A stretch of 64,000 nt of DNA from Phallus indusiatus (Eukaryota; Basidiomycota; Agaricomycetes; Phallales; Phallaceae): positions 1 to 64,000 of the forward strand of contig JAQFWX010000049.1 of the NCBI GenBank assembly GCA_027605045.1, in the 5' to 3' direction. Position 1 is the stretch's first letter; every line of letters starts with the position of its first letter. Shown one piece after another: positions 22,301-33,734 of the stretch. Under the pieces are notes generated by a model. That model ran no database searches and was not told the DNA's origin. It saw only the letters and a list, made by a program, of their open reading frames with translations. A program made the translations under genes and the position numbers.

Positions 22301-25300
22301 GGCGCTGGGCTAGTAGCCTGTAAATTGTTTGCTTAGTTCTTACTTGTATACAAAAGATAGAGGTTCAGCACTCACCCCGTTCTCACGCGCTTGGGACGCG
22401 GAAAAGCTAGCTCGAGAAGCAGACATTCGCCGACGTCGAACAGGAGACCGAGGTGGTTCAAACAACCTCCTGTTCATAGCATCCTCAACAAGCCGTTTAT
22501 GCAACACCACCAAATCATTCTCAGTCAATCCAACAGTTCTGCGTAGAATATCCTGCGGGCTTTCAATCGGGTCGATATCCGAAGCATCGTCCGTCTCACT
22601 ACCATGTTGGTCATGAGAGTTTAAGATCTCCTGCCAGGGTGATCGCTGAGAATCATAGTCCACTAGTTCGTCCCAGCCAGTTCGTTTTCCATTATCATCC
22701 GCTCCCGAATGATAGCTCGATCCAACAGACAGCAAAGAAGTTGCGGAAGTATTCAAAAGAGGAGAAAACATTGGGCTGGCGCCACCATAAAAACCAAGGT
22801 TAACATTCGAAGAAGAATTGGAAGATGAAGGGGTATGTGATGCCACTGGGGCACTGAGTTGTGTCTGCGTCTGCGTTCTGGTAGTTGTAATCTGTACATG
22901 ATTTTGGGGAGGAGGGGTTGTGGTATTGATACGTTTCGGAGTTTTTTGTTGATAGGACGATTAAGTAGAATAGGATCTTGAGCACTACTGGTATCTGTCG
23001 AAGCCCCAGAACGGTCAGTTGGACGGACACGGGAATTAACTGGAGTTGGAACGCGATTTGCAAGCCGATTACCAGCCGTAGAGCGTGAGCCAATAGGTTG
23101 TCCGAGACTAATACTTGTGATTGATGTGTCTGGATGAGAGTCGTTTATACTGGTAGAATGCTGCATCCAGTTCGAAAACTGTGTATAAACATTCGGCGAC
23201 ATATTCTTTTGTCTAAAGAATATCGTATCAGTATGTGGCCAGTCAGAACATTTGGTACGTACTGAGCATCAACGACTGATTCGATATTAGCTAAACTACC
23301 ATTTCGACTATGTCCTCCCAACTCAGGACCGGGAGAACTGGTGTCACGTGGGGATAGACTTGCTCCTCTTTGTGAATAAGGGGAATGAGGCCGCCATAGT
23401 CCTGCTGATGGGGTCGTAGGTCTGGAGACAGAGTATCCCGCGGCTGTAGTCGTGCCAGGTGTGAAAGGCGATAAAGGTCGACGTAGCATAAAATCGCTCT
23501 TGAAACGATCGTCAGGTCCCGGTGAGGGCAAAGGGCTTGGAATTTGTGCATTGGCTATGCTATTTCCTCTTGAACGAGTGGGGGCTGGAGACGTGGTCCT
23601 TAAGGGAATACCGGGAGAAGGACCTCGGTTTGTAGTCCGCAGTATACTGGGTGGTAGTATGTTCTGTATCGGTACTTCAATAGATGACACAGAGGAGGGG
23701 TGATGTTGATGACGGGGTGAATACAACCCACGGTGTTCAGTACTACTAGGCAACTGGGGAACAGCTGGATAAGCGGGGCTTCTTGCACGTGGTGTAGTAG
23801 AGTAACCGTTCGATTCGCCTTCCCGGTCAGAGTCGACGATGCGAGGAGTCAAAGGACGAGTCATGCCAGGAACATAACCGGGGATTCGAGGAGTTGGTGA
23901 GGTTATATCTTGTCTAGTCTGCGGAGCGGGCGAAGGGGTTGGAGAATGCGCGACTATTTGTGAAGATGCCTGAGCCATGGCGGGAGATGACGACACGTGT
24001 CCTTGAGGCAACGGCGAGTCTTCCAAATCACGATCATCAACGGGTCTCTTCTCTATCCATGACGTTGGCGTCCCCGCAGAGGGCTGTTCACTAAGCTTTG
24101 TAGACTAGAAAGGCCATGTGTTGATCATCCCGAAAGGAGATGTGAAAAACTACTGAGAGATGCTTACCTGCCCAGTTGGAGGCCTAGATCTTGGTACGAC
24201 GATGGTTTCTTCCGCATCTTCTTCCATACTACGGATGACCTGCTGTAATGCCAACGCTGTTCGCCCCATTTGCTGGGGGGTGAACTCGATGGGCATTTTA
24301 GTGGTGGTCTGGGCCTGAGCCGCTGGAAAAGAAACAGCCGGCTTTAAGCGACCCTTCTCCGGCAACCCATTCAAACCGTCCCCGCTTATGTCTGCATCTG
24401 TCTGTGTTGGTGTCGGTGTCGATGTCAGAACGTTGCTGCCCTCTGCATCCTTCAATGAGCGAGTGCTCCGCAAACTTCCACCTTGAGAGTCGCTCCCTGT
24501 GAGAGATGCCGTACTCCTACTTTCAACACTCGTTTTACTAATAGATTGATGATAACTAGGATCGTTGAAACGACCTGACCCAAACAGATTGTTGCTATAA
24601 CGCTTATTAGACTGTCGAGGGGGTGAACGAGACGTCCCCGTGGATGTAAAGTATGAAGGTGATGTAGGAGAAGATATGGTGGATGAGACTCCACTTCTCA
24701 TGGAATTTGTGTGCTCGCCGGATTTGCCTAAAACGATGTGTGAGTTGCTCTCTCCCCTAGCGGCCGATGTGCCATCATCGGGAGTGAAGGTCGATGGGGA
24801 CGCAGCGGTGTCAGATGCAACAGACGAGATTGTCTGGGACATGCGGGATGCCTGGATATCGCCCAGTGCTTGCACAATGATATCCTCCTCCTCTTCTGTG
24901 ATGTGGATTTCTTCCCCTCTCAATCGTTGTTCGGCAATCCTGGAACGAACGACGTCTAGAGAAACTGGGTCACCGTTGGAATTGCGGAGGAGAGTGAAAC
25001 GTCTGCTGAGGCTGATATAAAAAGGAGTTGTTAATTAAAATGCCCTGCGAAATTTCTAAGCGGCCGTCATACCTGGGAAGAATTAATGATGTTCTAAAAT
25101 CGCTAACAGGAGGTAATTGTAGGGTAAGATCCTCTTCAGTATTAGACTGAGACGATAGAGGTTCAACTAGCAGGCTTTCGGGAAGCTGAGAACGTTTGGC
25201 ATCCGACTTTTTCCTGGTGATATCGAAAACAAATAGGACAGTCTGTTAGTCGTGAAAAAGGCCAGAAACGGTCTGAATACATGCCGGAACCGATGCATCG

Positions 25301-25498
25301 TGGCTTGACACGTTTATGCGGCCGAAGCGAAACGCTGGAGAGAAACTTCAACGAGGCGAACAGCAAAAAGTCTCCGAACAAAGATGATATAGGGAACCAA
25401 GAGTGAAGGAAAGGGTATTGACCGAAATGACTGAAAAGTTCTTCGTGGGTCAGGCGAGGCAAATGCTCATCGACGAGGAGATCAAAGGTAAAAGGTGG
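19373..25498 (-). CDS. Very large Ser/Pro-rich fungal protein of unknown function
   Basis: Minus-strand exons were chained from about 25498 to a TAG at 19373, giving roughly 1,700 residues. Conserved-looking islands sit in disordered Ser/Pro/Thr/Gln-rich sequence. Near the N-terminus: LPRLTHEELFSHF, then LSRRFTLLRNSNGDPVSLDV and IAEQRLRGEEIHITEEEEDI. In the middle: MPIEFTPQQMGRTALALQQV, DILRRTVGLTENDLVVLHKR and KLTDRFRKFRGSLRSK. Near the C-terminus: ALEVLELSNGRIVWSVLSSL, RAEDEDDQSFF, then VYRTNASTIGRLIDDLSK and EREIDALLNALG. I recall similar islands in other agaricomycete hypothetical proteins but no function. The first coding exon lacks an ATG; one possible start is at 25692 with an unusually long intron. 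An apparent one-base frameshift occurs at a T6 tract (22942-22947). Gln-rich (22090-22200) and Ser-rich repeats occur throughout. Confidence 0.7.
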
Positions 25499-25764
25499 CT
25501 ATTATTTACACACACGCCCAAAACGGAATGAAACATGAGGCTCGGCTTTTGCCGGGAGCAAATCCCTTCTTAAGGTTAAATCTCTCTTAGAGAATCCATA
25601 TTCATTTTACAACAATTATAATACAACAGCAACGCAAAAACTAATTTCTGATCATGAGGGTGAATCAGTTTGGATATCTCAATGAATCGCATTACTGAGC
25701 GTATCTGGCGGCAAAAACCTTTCAGCCGGCACACCAACTTAGGGATAGTAATAGACCAACAAAC

Positions 25765-26908
25765 TCACTTCTTCGTCCAATCTTTGGCATTGGAAAGGAA
25801 TTTGGATTTGTTTTCTTTGAGCAGCTGATCAATGATGGTAATGACGGAAGAACGGAATATGCAAGGCCAGACAGAAACAGTCGAGAACAATCACAAAAAT
25901 GAGAACGCAGATACCCAAAGAAGTAATTAGTTATATACATTCCCGTAATGAAATAATAGAATACATACCGCAGCGATCTCCGGGTCAAATGGGTCATCTG
26001 GACTAGGGTTGTTGAGCTTCTCTTGGATCGTTCGAAAAACTGAATATCAAGGCAAACAAACAAAAATGTCGTCAATACCAACTCGCACTAAAAGGCACGC
26101 ATGCTTTGAAAACACGAGGCTGAATGCTCATCCAGCACCTAATTGTCTCCGCCTTTATGGCCATCACCTAATGACATAAGACTGACTGACCTATTGAAAC
26201 TGTAACGCTTGGCTTCCACTGCAATAACAATTTATAAATAAATAAAATTCTTTTGTTCAGCCAAAAAGAAAGAAAAACATGGACTATGACGAAAGGGTGC
26301 GAAAATAGCTCGAATAAAAAGGGGCAATACGTACTTCGTCACGTAAGATCGGAACACATACATGTCCCTCCTCGTCAAATCCGGGGTGATAAATCTTCGT
26401 CCCGAATGTGATCTGGCATTATACGACGTACATCGGTTAAAGATCGGTATAGGAAAAGCTTAAAAACTGTACTGTTGGAGGCTTAAAAGGATAATCGGTC
26501 GGAAAGTCGACGCTAAAACGAAAAGTGCCACCCTTGTAGGGACTATCAGACTACGATGGGTGAGGATGAGCGTTATCCGTCTTAGGTATAATGACACAAT
26601 TAATTGCGCTTACATCCGCCTTCAATTGACAAGCCCAGTGGAGAAGGTTGTTTTCTGGTGGTTCAACAGTAATGCCCTGATCGAGTTGTTATTTTCTCGG
26701 GTTATCTTGTTCGGACAGAAACACAGCATACTGACTGTCACGGGGTTGTTGATGATGTCCGCCAGTTCCTATTGAACGAGAATACACTAAAGGGGGAACA
26801 ATGAAGCAAGGTCCGCTGCACGTACTTTCTGAATGCGTCTGGTATACAAATATTAGGCGGTACTTTAGATGAATAGGTTCAAATGACCCAATACCTATTT
26901 GCTGTCAT
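25765..26908 (-). CDS. UbcH7-like E2 ubiquitin-conjugating enzyme
   Basis: Seven to eight small exons join in phase to a 146-residue protein, a normal length for a single-domain E2. Landmarks: [18 protein letters not shown] (helix 1), [40 protein letters not shown] with [23 protein letters not shown] and the catalytic Cys86, [37 protein letters not shown], and a C-terminal helix ending KDWTKK. The Cys context, the D-E-W-K-P segment and the lysine-rich end resemble UBE2L3/UbcH7, which transfers ubiquitin to RBR and HECT ligases. One oddity: the usual HPN triad reads HPG (residues 76-78), so the oxyanion Asn is missing at its usual place. The start at 26908 gives the shortest clean N-terminus, with the first intron after codon 5. 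The large Ser/Pro-rich gene follows downstream on the same strand. Confidence 0.92.
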
Positions 26909-29679
26909 GACTGTGAATGTAGTAAAATGAAGAATGAACAGTATCACTGAATGGATGAGTGGCGATCAAGTTGACGCGAATTAGACGCGTAGCCGCGTTG
27001 ATTAACTAAGCCCGGTTTGTCAGCGCCCTAGCTTCATCGATTCTTCTATCGCGAAACAAACCCCACCAGCGAAACACCTTGACAGGGGTTTCCGGAAGCT
27101 TTCAAGGATTAAAAATAATTTCGATTTTCTTATACAACGAAGAGAACATACGCTCACCCAACATCGGCGGCTGATGTATACTATATTCAACCCACATGGA
27201 TCTACGTTCTGGAAAGATTGCAATCCATGCGAACGAAGGATGATAACCCCAAGGCTATCAAATCTTAATTGAAAATATTTTGGAACCTTTTACGCCTGTT
27301 CACGTCTACCTAAAAATAGTCTTTATTGTCGGATGGGCTTGGGCTCGGGGTTCGTCATGCTACACAAGCACGGCTCCCCTTGTATCATATGAGATGATCA
27401 TCTGAGTCTCGGAAGAACACTTTCTCCTTCACAATCTGAATGCGAACATCAAACCTTTGCCGTGCATCGGGTTGTTTAAGGTGCATCGATGTTCCAAATT
27501 TTTATAAGGAGCTAACTTTCGAGATCATTCCATCCTTGTTCAGTCACATCCGAGCATCTGGATTTTGCGGATATCACGGCATTGGCATCTCAGAATCGAC
27601 TGCGTACCCTTGCCTTCTATTTTTCTTGCAGCCCTTAATAAAATGTCCTGGGTGCAAAATTGCGCGTCTTGTGTTGCTATGAATCATATTGAGTTATAGC
27701 TGTATTCCTGCAACCTGTCAACGTCCAGCGAAGTCCTGTTTTCCAGCAAGGTGATCTCTGTTTTTATATTCCAGTAGTTCAAGCAGTCCTGACAGTCTGT
27801 TATAGTATATGTGTGAGAAATACCCACAGTATGTAAATTCATACGTCGCTTCGTCTTTTTAGGGTGCCGGCGTAATTGTGTCCGATTTAACAACCACCCT
27901 TCATCATATTCTTCAGCGTGAGCAAGGCGAGGCTTCTTTCCTAACGAAGCACTGGCACGTTACCGATTCCGCCTACCAAAAACGCATTCATTGCAACGCT
28001 TTGACAAGAGGTTCTCTTGTTAGCCTCCAGGAAAAGACATTTCGCTAATTGGAAGCAAGGTTATCTTCCAAATGCGCTTAAAATCCATATCGTTTCCATA
28101 TGATATAACTCACGGTGTCCGTCAAGTTTTCATTTTGCTTACCCACTTGATTGTCGCATTCGGTAGGCGAACGTGCACCTTCCATTCCGAGAGCCGTAGA
28201 CGTCTATACTCTCCAACGGAACGGTAAGCCCTTCCTTCCTATTCTCATTATGTAAAAATTACTCCTAACCCGTCCCGAAGCTTGAACATCAAGGGGATCG
28301 GAAGTGTTCCTATTCTGGTTGTGTTTCTCTTTGTTCCGAGCCCGAGGTATTCTATCGACACAGCGGTTATGTTGAAGCCTGGATTAAGCGAACTGCATGT
28401 CCTTGGCTATCGGTAACCGGTAACCAGTGACTCAGGAGAACCGCTCCTTTGTGCTGAGGTTATTAACGGACTCTCCGTTATATTCCTGATATCAAGCATA
28501 ATAACCTTCGTATGTTTTATCAATATCCTGTCAACGTATTTTTTAACTCTATCACGCCATAGTATAAGCTTTTTCACCCCAGGATCGTTGTTCTTTGACA
28601 CATGAATCCCGAATTTGACGGAATATGAACGACGTGCTTCAGGTGTTATGTCTTCGACTTTGAAAAGAACCTACGCATATATAGCTTACATACCTACAAC
28701 CAGAAAGGTGAAAAACAAAAGAGTGTTTTTACTACTCTAATTGGGTACACTAATGGCCTCCTTGTCCATTACGAAGTGAGTAAAAGAAGTCAGACAACAC
28801 TTCACTCTCAATGTAGCGTCCTTGTTTACGATTATGGCCTTAAGGATCGCCTAAAATCAAACATGAATAAGATTGTAGGTAATTTGAGCTTATCGAGCAC
28901 CTCCGCTCATTCATTATTCGCGCAGGAAGTTCGGCATCTCTCATCTCGGAGTAAAACCACTACTCACCCCTAGTGACTGGCGTCTCTCTTCGCGGTTCTT
29001 TTTTGTCGAAATGAATAATTCATATGACTATTACTTCCGACGCAACTTCAAGAAACCTGAAATATACAAGCCACCGTACTAAATTTAGATACCAGTTGCT
29101 CTTCTCTCAGAAATAACGAGAGAGATTTTTTACAACTTTTTTGATGGTGAGTTTTCATGATGAACTCTGATTTGGTATTTCCAACAGCACTAAAATCTCC
29201 GTTTCTTAGTGTGAACTCTATCACTGCCCGATTTCATGCTTTTCATTGGCGACACAGGTATAATAATTTATCTTGTAATGATCAAAAGCCCTACGCAAAA
29301 CTTTCAAGGGGCTGCCCCGCACAAGCACCGTACGAGCATGGATATTTGGCAAGGGCTTGCGGGAAATCTTTTCAGAAAATCGAGTCAAGGGAAATTACAT
29401 ACAAATTGCAGACCGGAGTCGTTATGTCCCGATTTCGTAAAAAAATTGGTATCTGTGGCAGGACTTGGTATGTTGTTATATTTCAAATGGACTACATGTT
29501 GTGAACTTGGAAAAATATTTGTAGTATCCGCTCGACCATTGTAGTGCTTTTTCGTAAGCCTACCTCAACCCCAGAAATACACACAAATAAATGTGAAATT
29601 TTGGCGCCATCACTCAAATTTGGCGATGGATGTCCTCCTACCACTTACTATGCCAACAGTGATTTCGTATGCAATATGT
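26909..29679. other. Intergenic block without supported genes
   Basis: About 2.8 kb. Frames of 60-115 codons occur on both strands but overlap in different phases, lack splice continuity and show no motifs. A stretch near 27880-28050 reads open for about 58 codons (VIVSDLTTTLHHILQREQGE then decays) and may be a gene relic. Nothing firm can be annotated. Confidence 0.4.
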
Positions 29680-31622
29680 TTTGGTAGCCAGGTAATTATC
29701 ATGCTATAATTCCGATCTCCGGGAATTGTGATGTCTAATATCCCGGCTTTTTTTAAGAAAAAATAAATCTACTTCCGCACCTGCATTGTATACTGGTGTT
29801 ATGCATGAGGTTAAACCGGTCAATGTTACCTCCGACCATGGAGGCGCTGCTTCGTTCCTCTAACGCGAGTGGTACAAACGATGAACGACCTTTATGTGAA
29901 GGACTTTGCTTTCCGTCATTCGGGCGAAGCTGATGCATGCATGACCAAGCCGACGAGTTGGCTGCATCGACAGATATCTCACTCATGATATCGTCAGAGC
30001 ATTTAGAGAGTGCTAGAAAAGACGTGCATACGTAGAGTAAACCTCAAATACAAATATCTACAGTATGTTACGTATTTTTAATTATAATCACGTCCTTATC
30101 TATGGCGTCTCCTGTGGCTTTGCAATGAGTTTAAGTGCAGAAACTTCATTGTTTTGTAGTCGCCTTAGTCCATCGCGTATGCCAGCAAGACCGTTCGGGA
30201 GAACCTCCACCTTATTATTAGGCTAAAAAAATGTATTTTTAGTATAATTAAGGTGCATTGAAAAATAAATCGCTTACCTTGAGTTTCTCAGTGGCTAAGT
30301 ATTCAGTCAGATGAGCATACATGCTGATACCAAGTTCGCGATGAATAAATACGCTTCCAAATATATAAACAAATGTCTTTCCGTCAGCTCCTTTCTCAAT
30401 TCCTGGAACTGGTGGAAGGACCAAAACCAAGGAACCCCCTGGAGCAAGAATCTTCCACGCCGCCAACTCTGTAGATTCATCGGAAATCGCGTCATACACG
30501 ATTTTAGGAGGGGTTGTAAAGATCTTAGCAGTTTCAGCGACTATATCAGTTTTACGATCGATAACGTGAGTTGCTCCTAGTGATTTGAGAAAATCTATGT
30601 TGTGAAGAGAAGCAGTTGTAACGATGGGGTTGAATCCAGATAGTTTTGCAAGTTGAATTGCTGGCGGGTGTGAAATAAGTTTTCAGTGTTTTACATGATG
30701 AATGAACCTTACCGTATTGTCCTACGGACGAAGATCCTCCGAAGATCAGGACACCTTGATCTTTATATTTGCCTTCTCCACCTTCCCATGGAGGTGTCAA
30801 GCCCAAACCAACATTTGTTTCAAGAGGACCGTAAAAGCCGGTCGCAGCAGCTGCCAGACCAACTGGGATAGTTGATGCCTCTTCAAAGGAGATATTATCT
30901 GGGATCTGCGGAGAAGAATTGGAATATAAAGGCAACTTGGCGCCGAGAAATAGGAGACAAACCTTCGCTGCGATCTCGGCTAGAACAATGGTATATTGCT
31001 GAAATGTCCCATTACGATTCTGAGAGTAATACCCTTGATGGAAGCTAAAAAGGAAATTCACGCGGGTTAAAATTAAGAACCTCATTATGATAAAACACGG
31101 TATGGAAGCGTACACCTTGTCTTCCACTTTGAATCTGGTAACGCCTTCACCAACCTCCTCGACAATACCAGCGCAGTCAGAGCCAAGAATGGCTGGGTAT
31201 TTTTCGAAGAAAAGTCCGGTGACTTGAATTTTCCAGTCAGCGGGGTTCAGTGCAGTGGCAATAATCTATATAATAAATGTCGGCTTTTGATACATGTGTG
31301 TTTTCTCAAGAACTGCAGTAAAATCCACCTTGACAAGAATCTCTCCAGGACCAGGAGTTGGTTTTTCGACGAGGCCAAATTCGAAAGAGCCGTGTTTCTC
31401 TGTTAAAAGCAAAGCTTTTTGTTGCGTCATTTGAAAATGTAGTATAACTTGATCAGCGCTCGAAGTTGGAAAAGGAGGTTTGGTGTTCGTTACATCTCAT
31501 GGGAGAAGGATTGAGCTTTTATGCTTTCGAAGGATTATGTTCTGCAGAATTCAGAAGAACCTAAGAGTCAGCCAACAATGATAGATGCTGACGAACAGTG
31601 ACTCAGGTCATTCCTTGAACTA
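29680..31622. repeat. Segmental tandem duplication, unit 1 (reductase)
   Basis: Unit 1 of a direct duplication matched by 33735-35542. Both begin with a shared block containing ATAATTCCGATCTCCGGG and ATTGTGATGTCTA and end beyond the reductase start with shared sequence such as CATCTCATGGGAGAAGGATT. Unit 1 carries about 175 bp (roughly 29765-29985) not present in unit 2. Confidence 0.75.
30100..31430 (-). CDS. Zinc-independent medium-chain reductase (enoyl reductase-like), copy 1
   Basis: Minus-strand gene of about 350 residues, from MTQQKALLLTEKHGSFE to ALKLIAKPQETP, in about seven exons. The GroES-like half reads EKPTPGPGEILVKV, ATALNPADWKIQVTG, PAILGSDCAGIVEEVG and FHQGYYSQNRNGTFQQY. The nucleotide-binding half has IPDNISFEEASTIPVGLAAA, then the Rossmann turn VLIFGGSSSVGQY, AIQLAKLSGFNPIVTTAS, LKSLGATHVIDRK and VYDAISDESTELAAWK. 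The catalytic-zinc ligands of alcohol dehydrogenases are absent (GSDCAG in place of GHE), which points to the quinone-reductase/ToxD/LovC-type branch that reduces C=C or quinone bonds with NADPH. Such enzymes are common in fungal secondary metabolism and detoxification. Copy 2 at 33968-35311 is nearly identical. The start is the first ATG, shared by both copies. Confidence 0.88.
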
Positions 31623-32158
31623 GCGCCGCAGTATGCGGCAACTCCCTGCACCATGTCGATGGGACACGCTTATTTTAACGAATCAACATGTAGCAATTTT
31701 TTAGATTGACGATGTCCAGTTGGAGTGATTCACTAAGCCGGTAGAGTAAATGAATAGATGTATAGTCGGTACGATCACCCGGTTCCCCCTTCGGGGGAAA
31801 TCCGAGGTAACCGTGCGTGGAACCAAATCCAGCGTGCCCATTGGATCAATCGCGGCCGTATTATACGCCGAAATAATCTACGGTGACCTCTTTTTTGTTC
31901 ATGGTATGTATATTTTTTGTCATTTAGAGATTTTGAATGCGCGACGAGACGCTGTGGTGTGCGTGATGAATAAGAACCGACGTGAGTTTTGAAGGTCAGG
32001 TCCAAGTCAATATCACTTGGGTTAAGTTGAGGAAGTGGAAGTATAACTCCCGGGCCGTGCTTTTATTGAGATTGTTCTTTATAATACAGATAAGAATTAT
32101 AATTTTATTTCATTATCTGCCTTTTCTGACGTCTCATGAATGGACTTGAGTGTCAACG
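31623..32158. other. Spacer between reductase unit 1 and CACTA-type element
   Basis: 536 bp with no gene. The last three bases (ACG, 32156-32158) are the left target-site duplication of the adjacent transposon. Confidence 0.5.
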
Positions 32159-33301
32159 CACTGTGGAAAAAATCGCCACTGAATGCCACTGATACTCAGT
32201 GGTGACCCAGTGGGTAGACCCACTGAATATCAGTGGTTTGTCAGTGGTGTTCAGTGGCATTTTTCCACTGACAGTTAAGTGATAAGTCTGGCGGTTTGTC
32301 AGCCAGTGCACTTGTCGGTCGTTCGCTCACCTTCTTACTGTGTTATCTTGATAATTGGATTATATAATAAATAATTGTATTTTATTTGTAATAAAATTTA
32401 TATACAAAAAAATGCGAAAAAATAACTATAACTACTATAGCTACGTACAGACTACAATTGGCTCTGAGCCGCACCTGGTTCCCTATCTCCCGTCACTCCC
32501 ATCCAGCTCCATATCTCAAGTCCCGCGAAGCGCGCCGTGAGAATACATCTTCTTCAACGATATTCCTCGTGATATAAGAGATGAGTAATGTATGACATGA
32601 AGTTGAATCCAACTCACATTGGCTACTGGCCGCGCTGCGTCATTTGGTCGATCGGATGACAGACCGGCTGTCGAAATAACGCGTCACCGGCGGTTCTGGA
32701 GGAGACGAAAGGGGTGGATGAAACATTGAAAAGACGGTGTTGTGGATGACGGTGAGATGGAATGGTGGCGTGGCGGCGTGGATGGCGGCGTGGATGGCGG
32801 CGTGGATGGTGGTGGGAGGGTGGTGGGAGGGCGAGAGGGGGGAGAAAAAAATGAAGTGCTTAAGAACGATGACACGCGCATACAATCGTTTTCTAACTCC
32901 GATTAAAACGCCGCCACGCGTCATGTCACGTGCTCTGAATGCTTAGACTTAGAAATTTAGAATAACTACAAATATATTTTTCACTGATAAATAAATAATT
33001 AATTATGAGCTTGTTAAGGTATACGCTGCATGAGACCGAGTGGTACAGAGCCACTGAATATGGTCACCCACTGACCCACCACTGACCCACCACTGAAAGT
33101 CAGTGGTACCCTGACCACTGAATTCCACTGAATTTGGGATTCAGTGGTAATTAACCACTGACTTTCCACTGACCACTGACTGACCACTGATCTACCACTG
33201 ACTATCAGTGGGTATGACCACTAACCGACCACTGAATGAAGTTACCCAGTGGTCATGCCCACTGAATACCACTTACTTCAGTGGCTGTTTTTTCCACAGT
33301 G
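32159..33301. mobile_element. Non-autonomous CACTA (EnSpm/CMC)-type DNA transposon
   Basis: A complete 1,143-bp element. The 24-bp terminal inverted repeats begin CACTGTGGAAAAAA at both ends (32159-32182 and 33278-33301) and match at 22 of 24 positions. The element is flanked by a perfect 3-bp direct repeat ACG (32156-32158 and 33302-33304), the target-duplication length of CACTA elements. Dense subterminal repeats of CCACTGA and its complement TCAGTGG fill both ends, about eight within 110 bp on the left and about seventeen within 240 bp on the right, as is typical for transposase-binding arrays of this superfamily. The interior has an AT-rich patch and a GC-rich minisatellite but no transposase, so it would need a partner element to move. 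Confidence 0.88.
32766..32812. repeat. 12-bp minisatellite inside the CACTA-type element
   Basis: Three to four near-perfect copies of GCGGCGTGGATG, followed by GGTGGTGGGAGGG variants. Reading frames across it (Trp/Met/Ala repeats on one strand, Pro/Ser/Thr on the other) are artefacts of the repeat. Confidence 0.7.
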
Positions 33302-33734
33302 ACGTTTGATTCGTATAGAAGACGAGTCGATTGTCCGTTTGAGACGAACCCATAATAAAGTTCGATCTTGTCGAGTTGGGAGTACTGACGCTTGCACAAA
33401 TGTGTTGGTGGTGGTGATTGAAGAAATAAGAAAAAACGCTAGATAAAAAGAAGACACTGTGAGACTCCCTGAGAGAGTAGAACGAAGAAACGAAAACCGG
33501 GCACAACAAATCATGGATAGCAAGCCAAAAATACTCTACATAGGAGGAGGAGCGTACCATAGCATTTAATAGACTCCAGAGTACGCAAATAAAACATAAT
33601 AACTCCCATTTCTATTCAGTTGCAGGATTGTTCTCTTACATGGATTTTCAAAATACTGTCATGAGGTTTTTAAAGAGAAGCTGAGCGCACTATTGGCTTA
33701 GAATGGGTTTTCAAAACTATATACCAACAAATAT
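33302..33734. other. Spacer between CACTA-type element and reductase unit 2
   Basis: Starts with the right ACG target duplication. No supported gene. Minus-strand frames here begin inside the spacer and run into the transposon end, so they are chance frames. Confidence 0.45.

Noticed and set aside
13596..26908. A coupled N-degron/ubiquitin module (NTAQ1 with the E2)
   Set aside because: The genes are 11 kb apart, on opposite strands and separated by unrelated genes; co-location alone is not evidence.
32640..32946. Frames with Trp/Met/Ala or Pro/Ser/Thr repeats
   Set aside because: Generated by the 12-bp minisatellite within the CACTA-type element; not a transposase.
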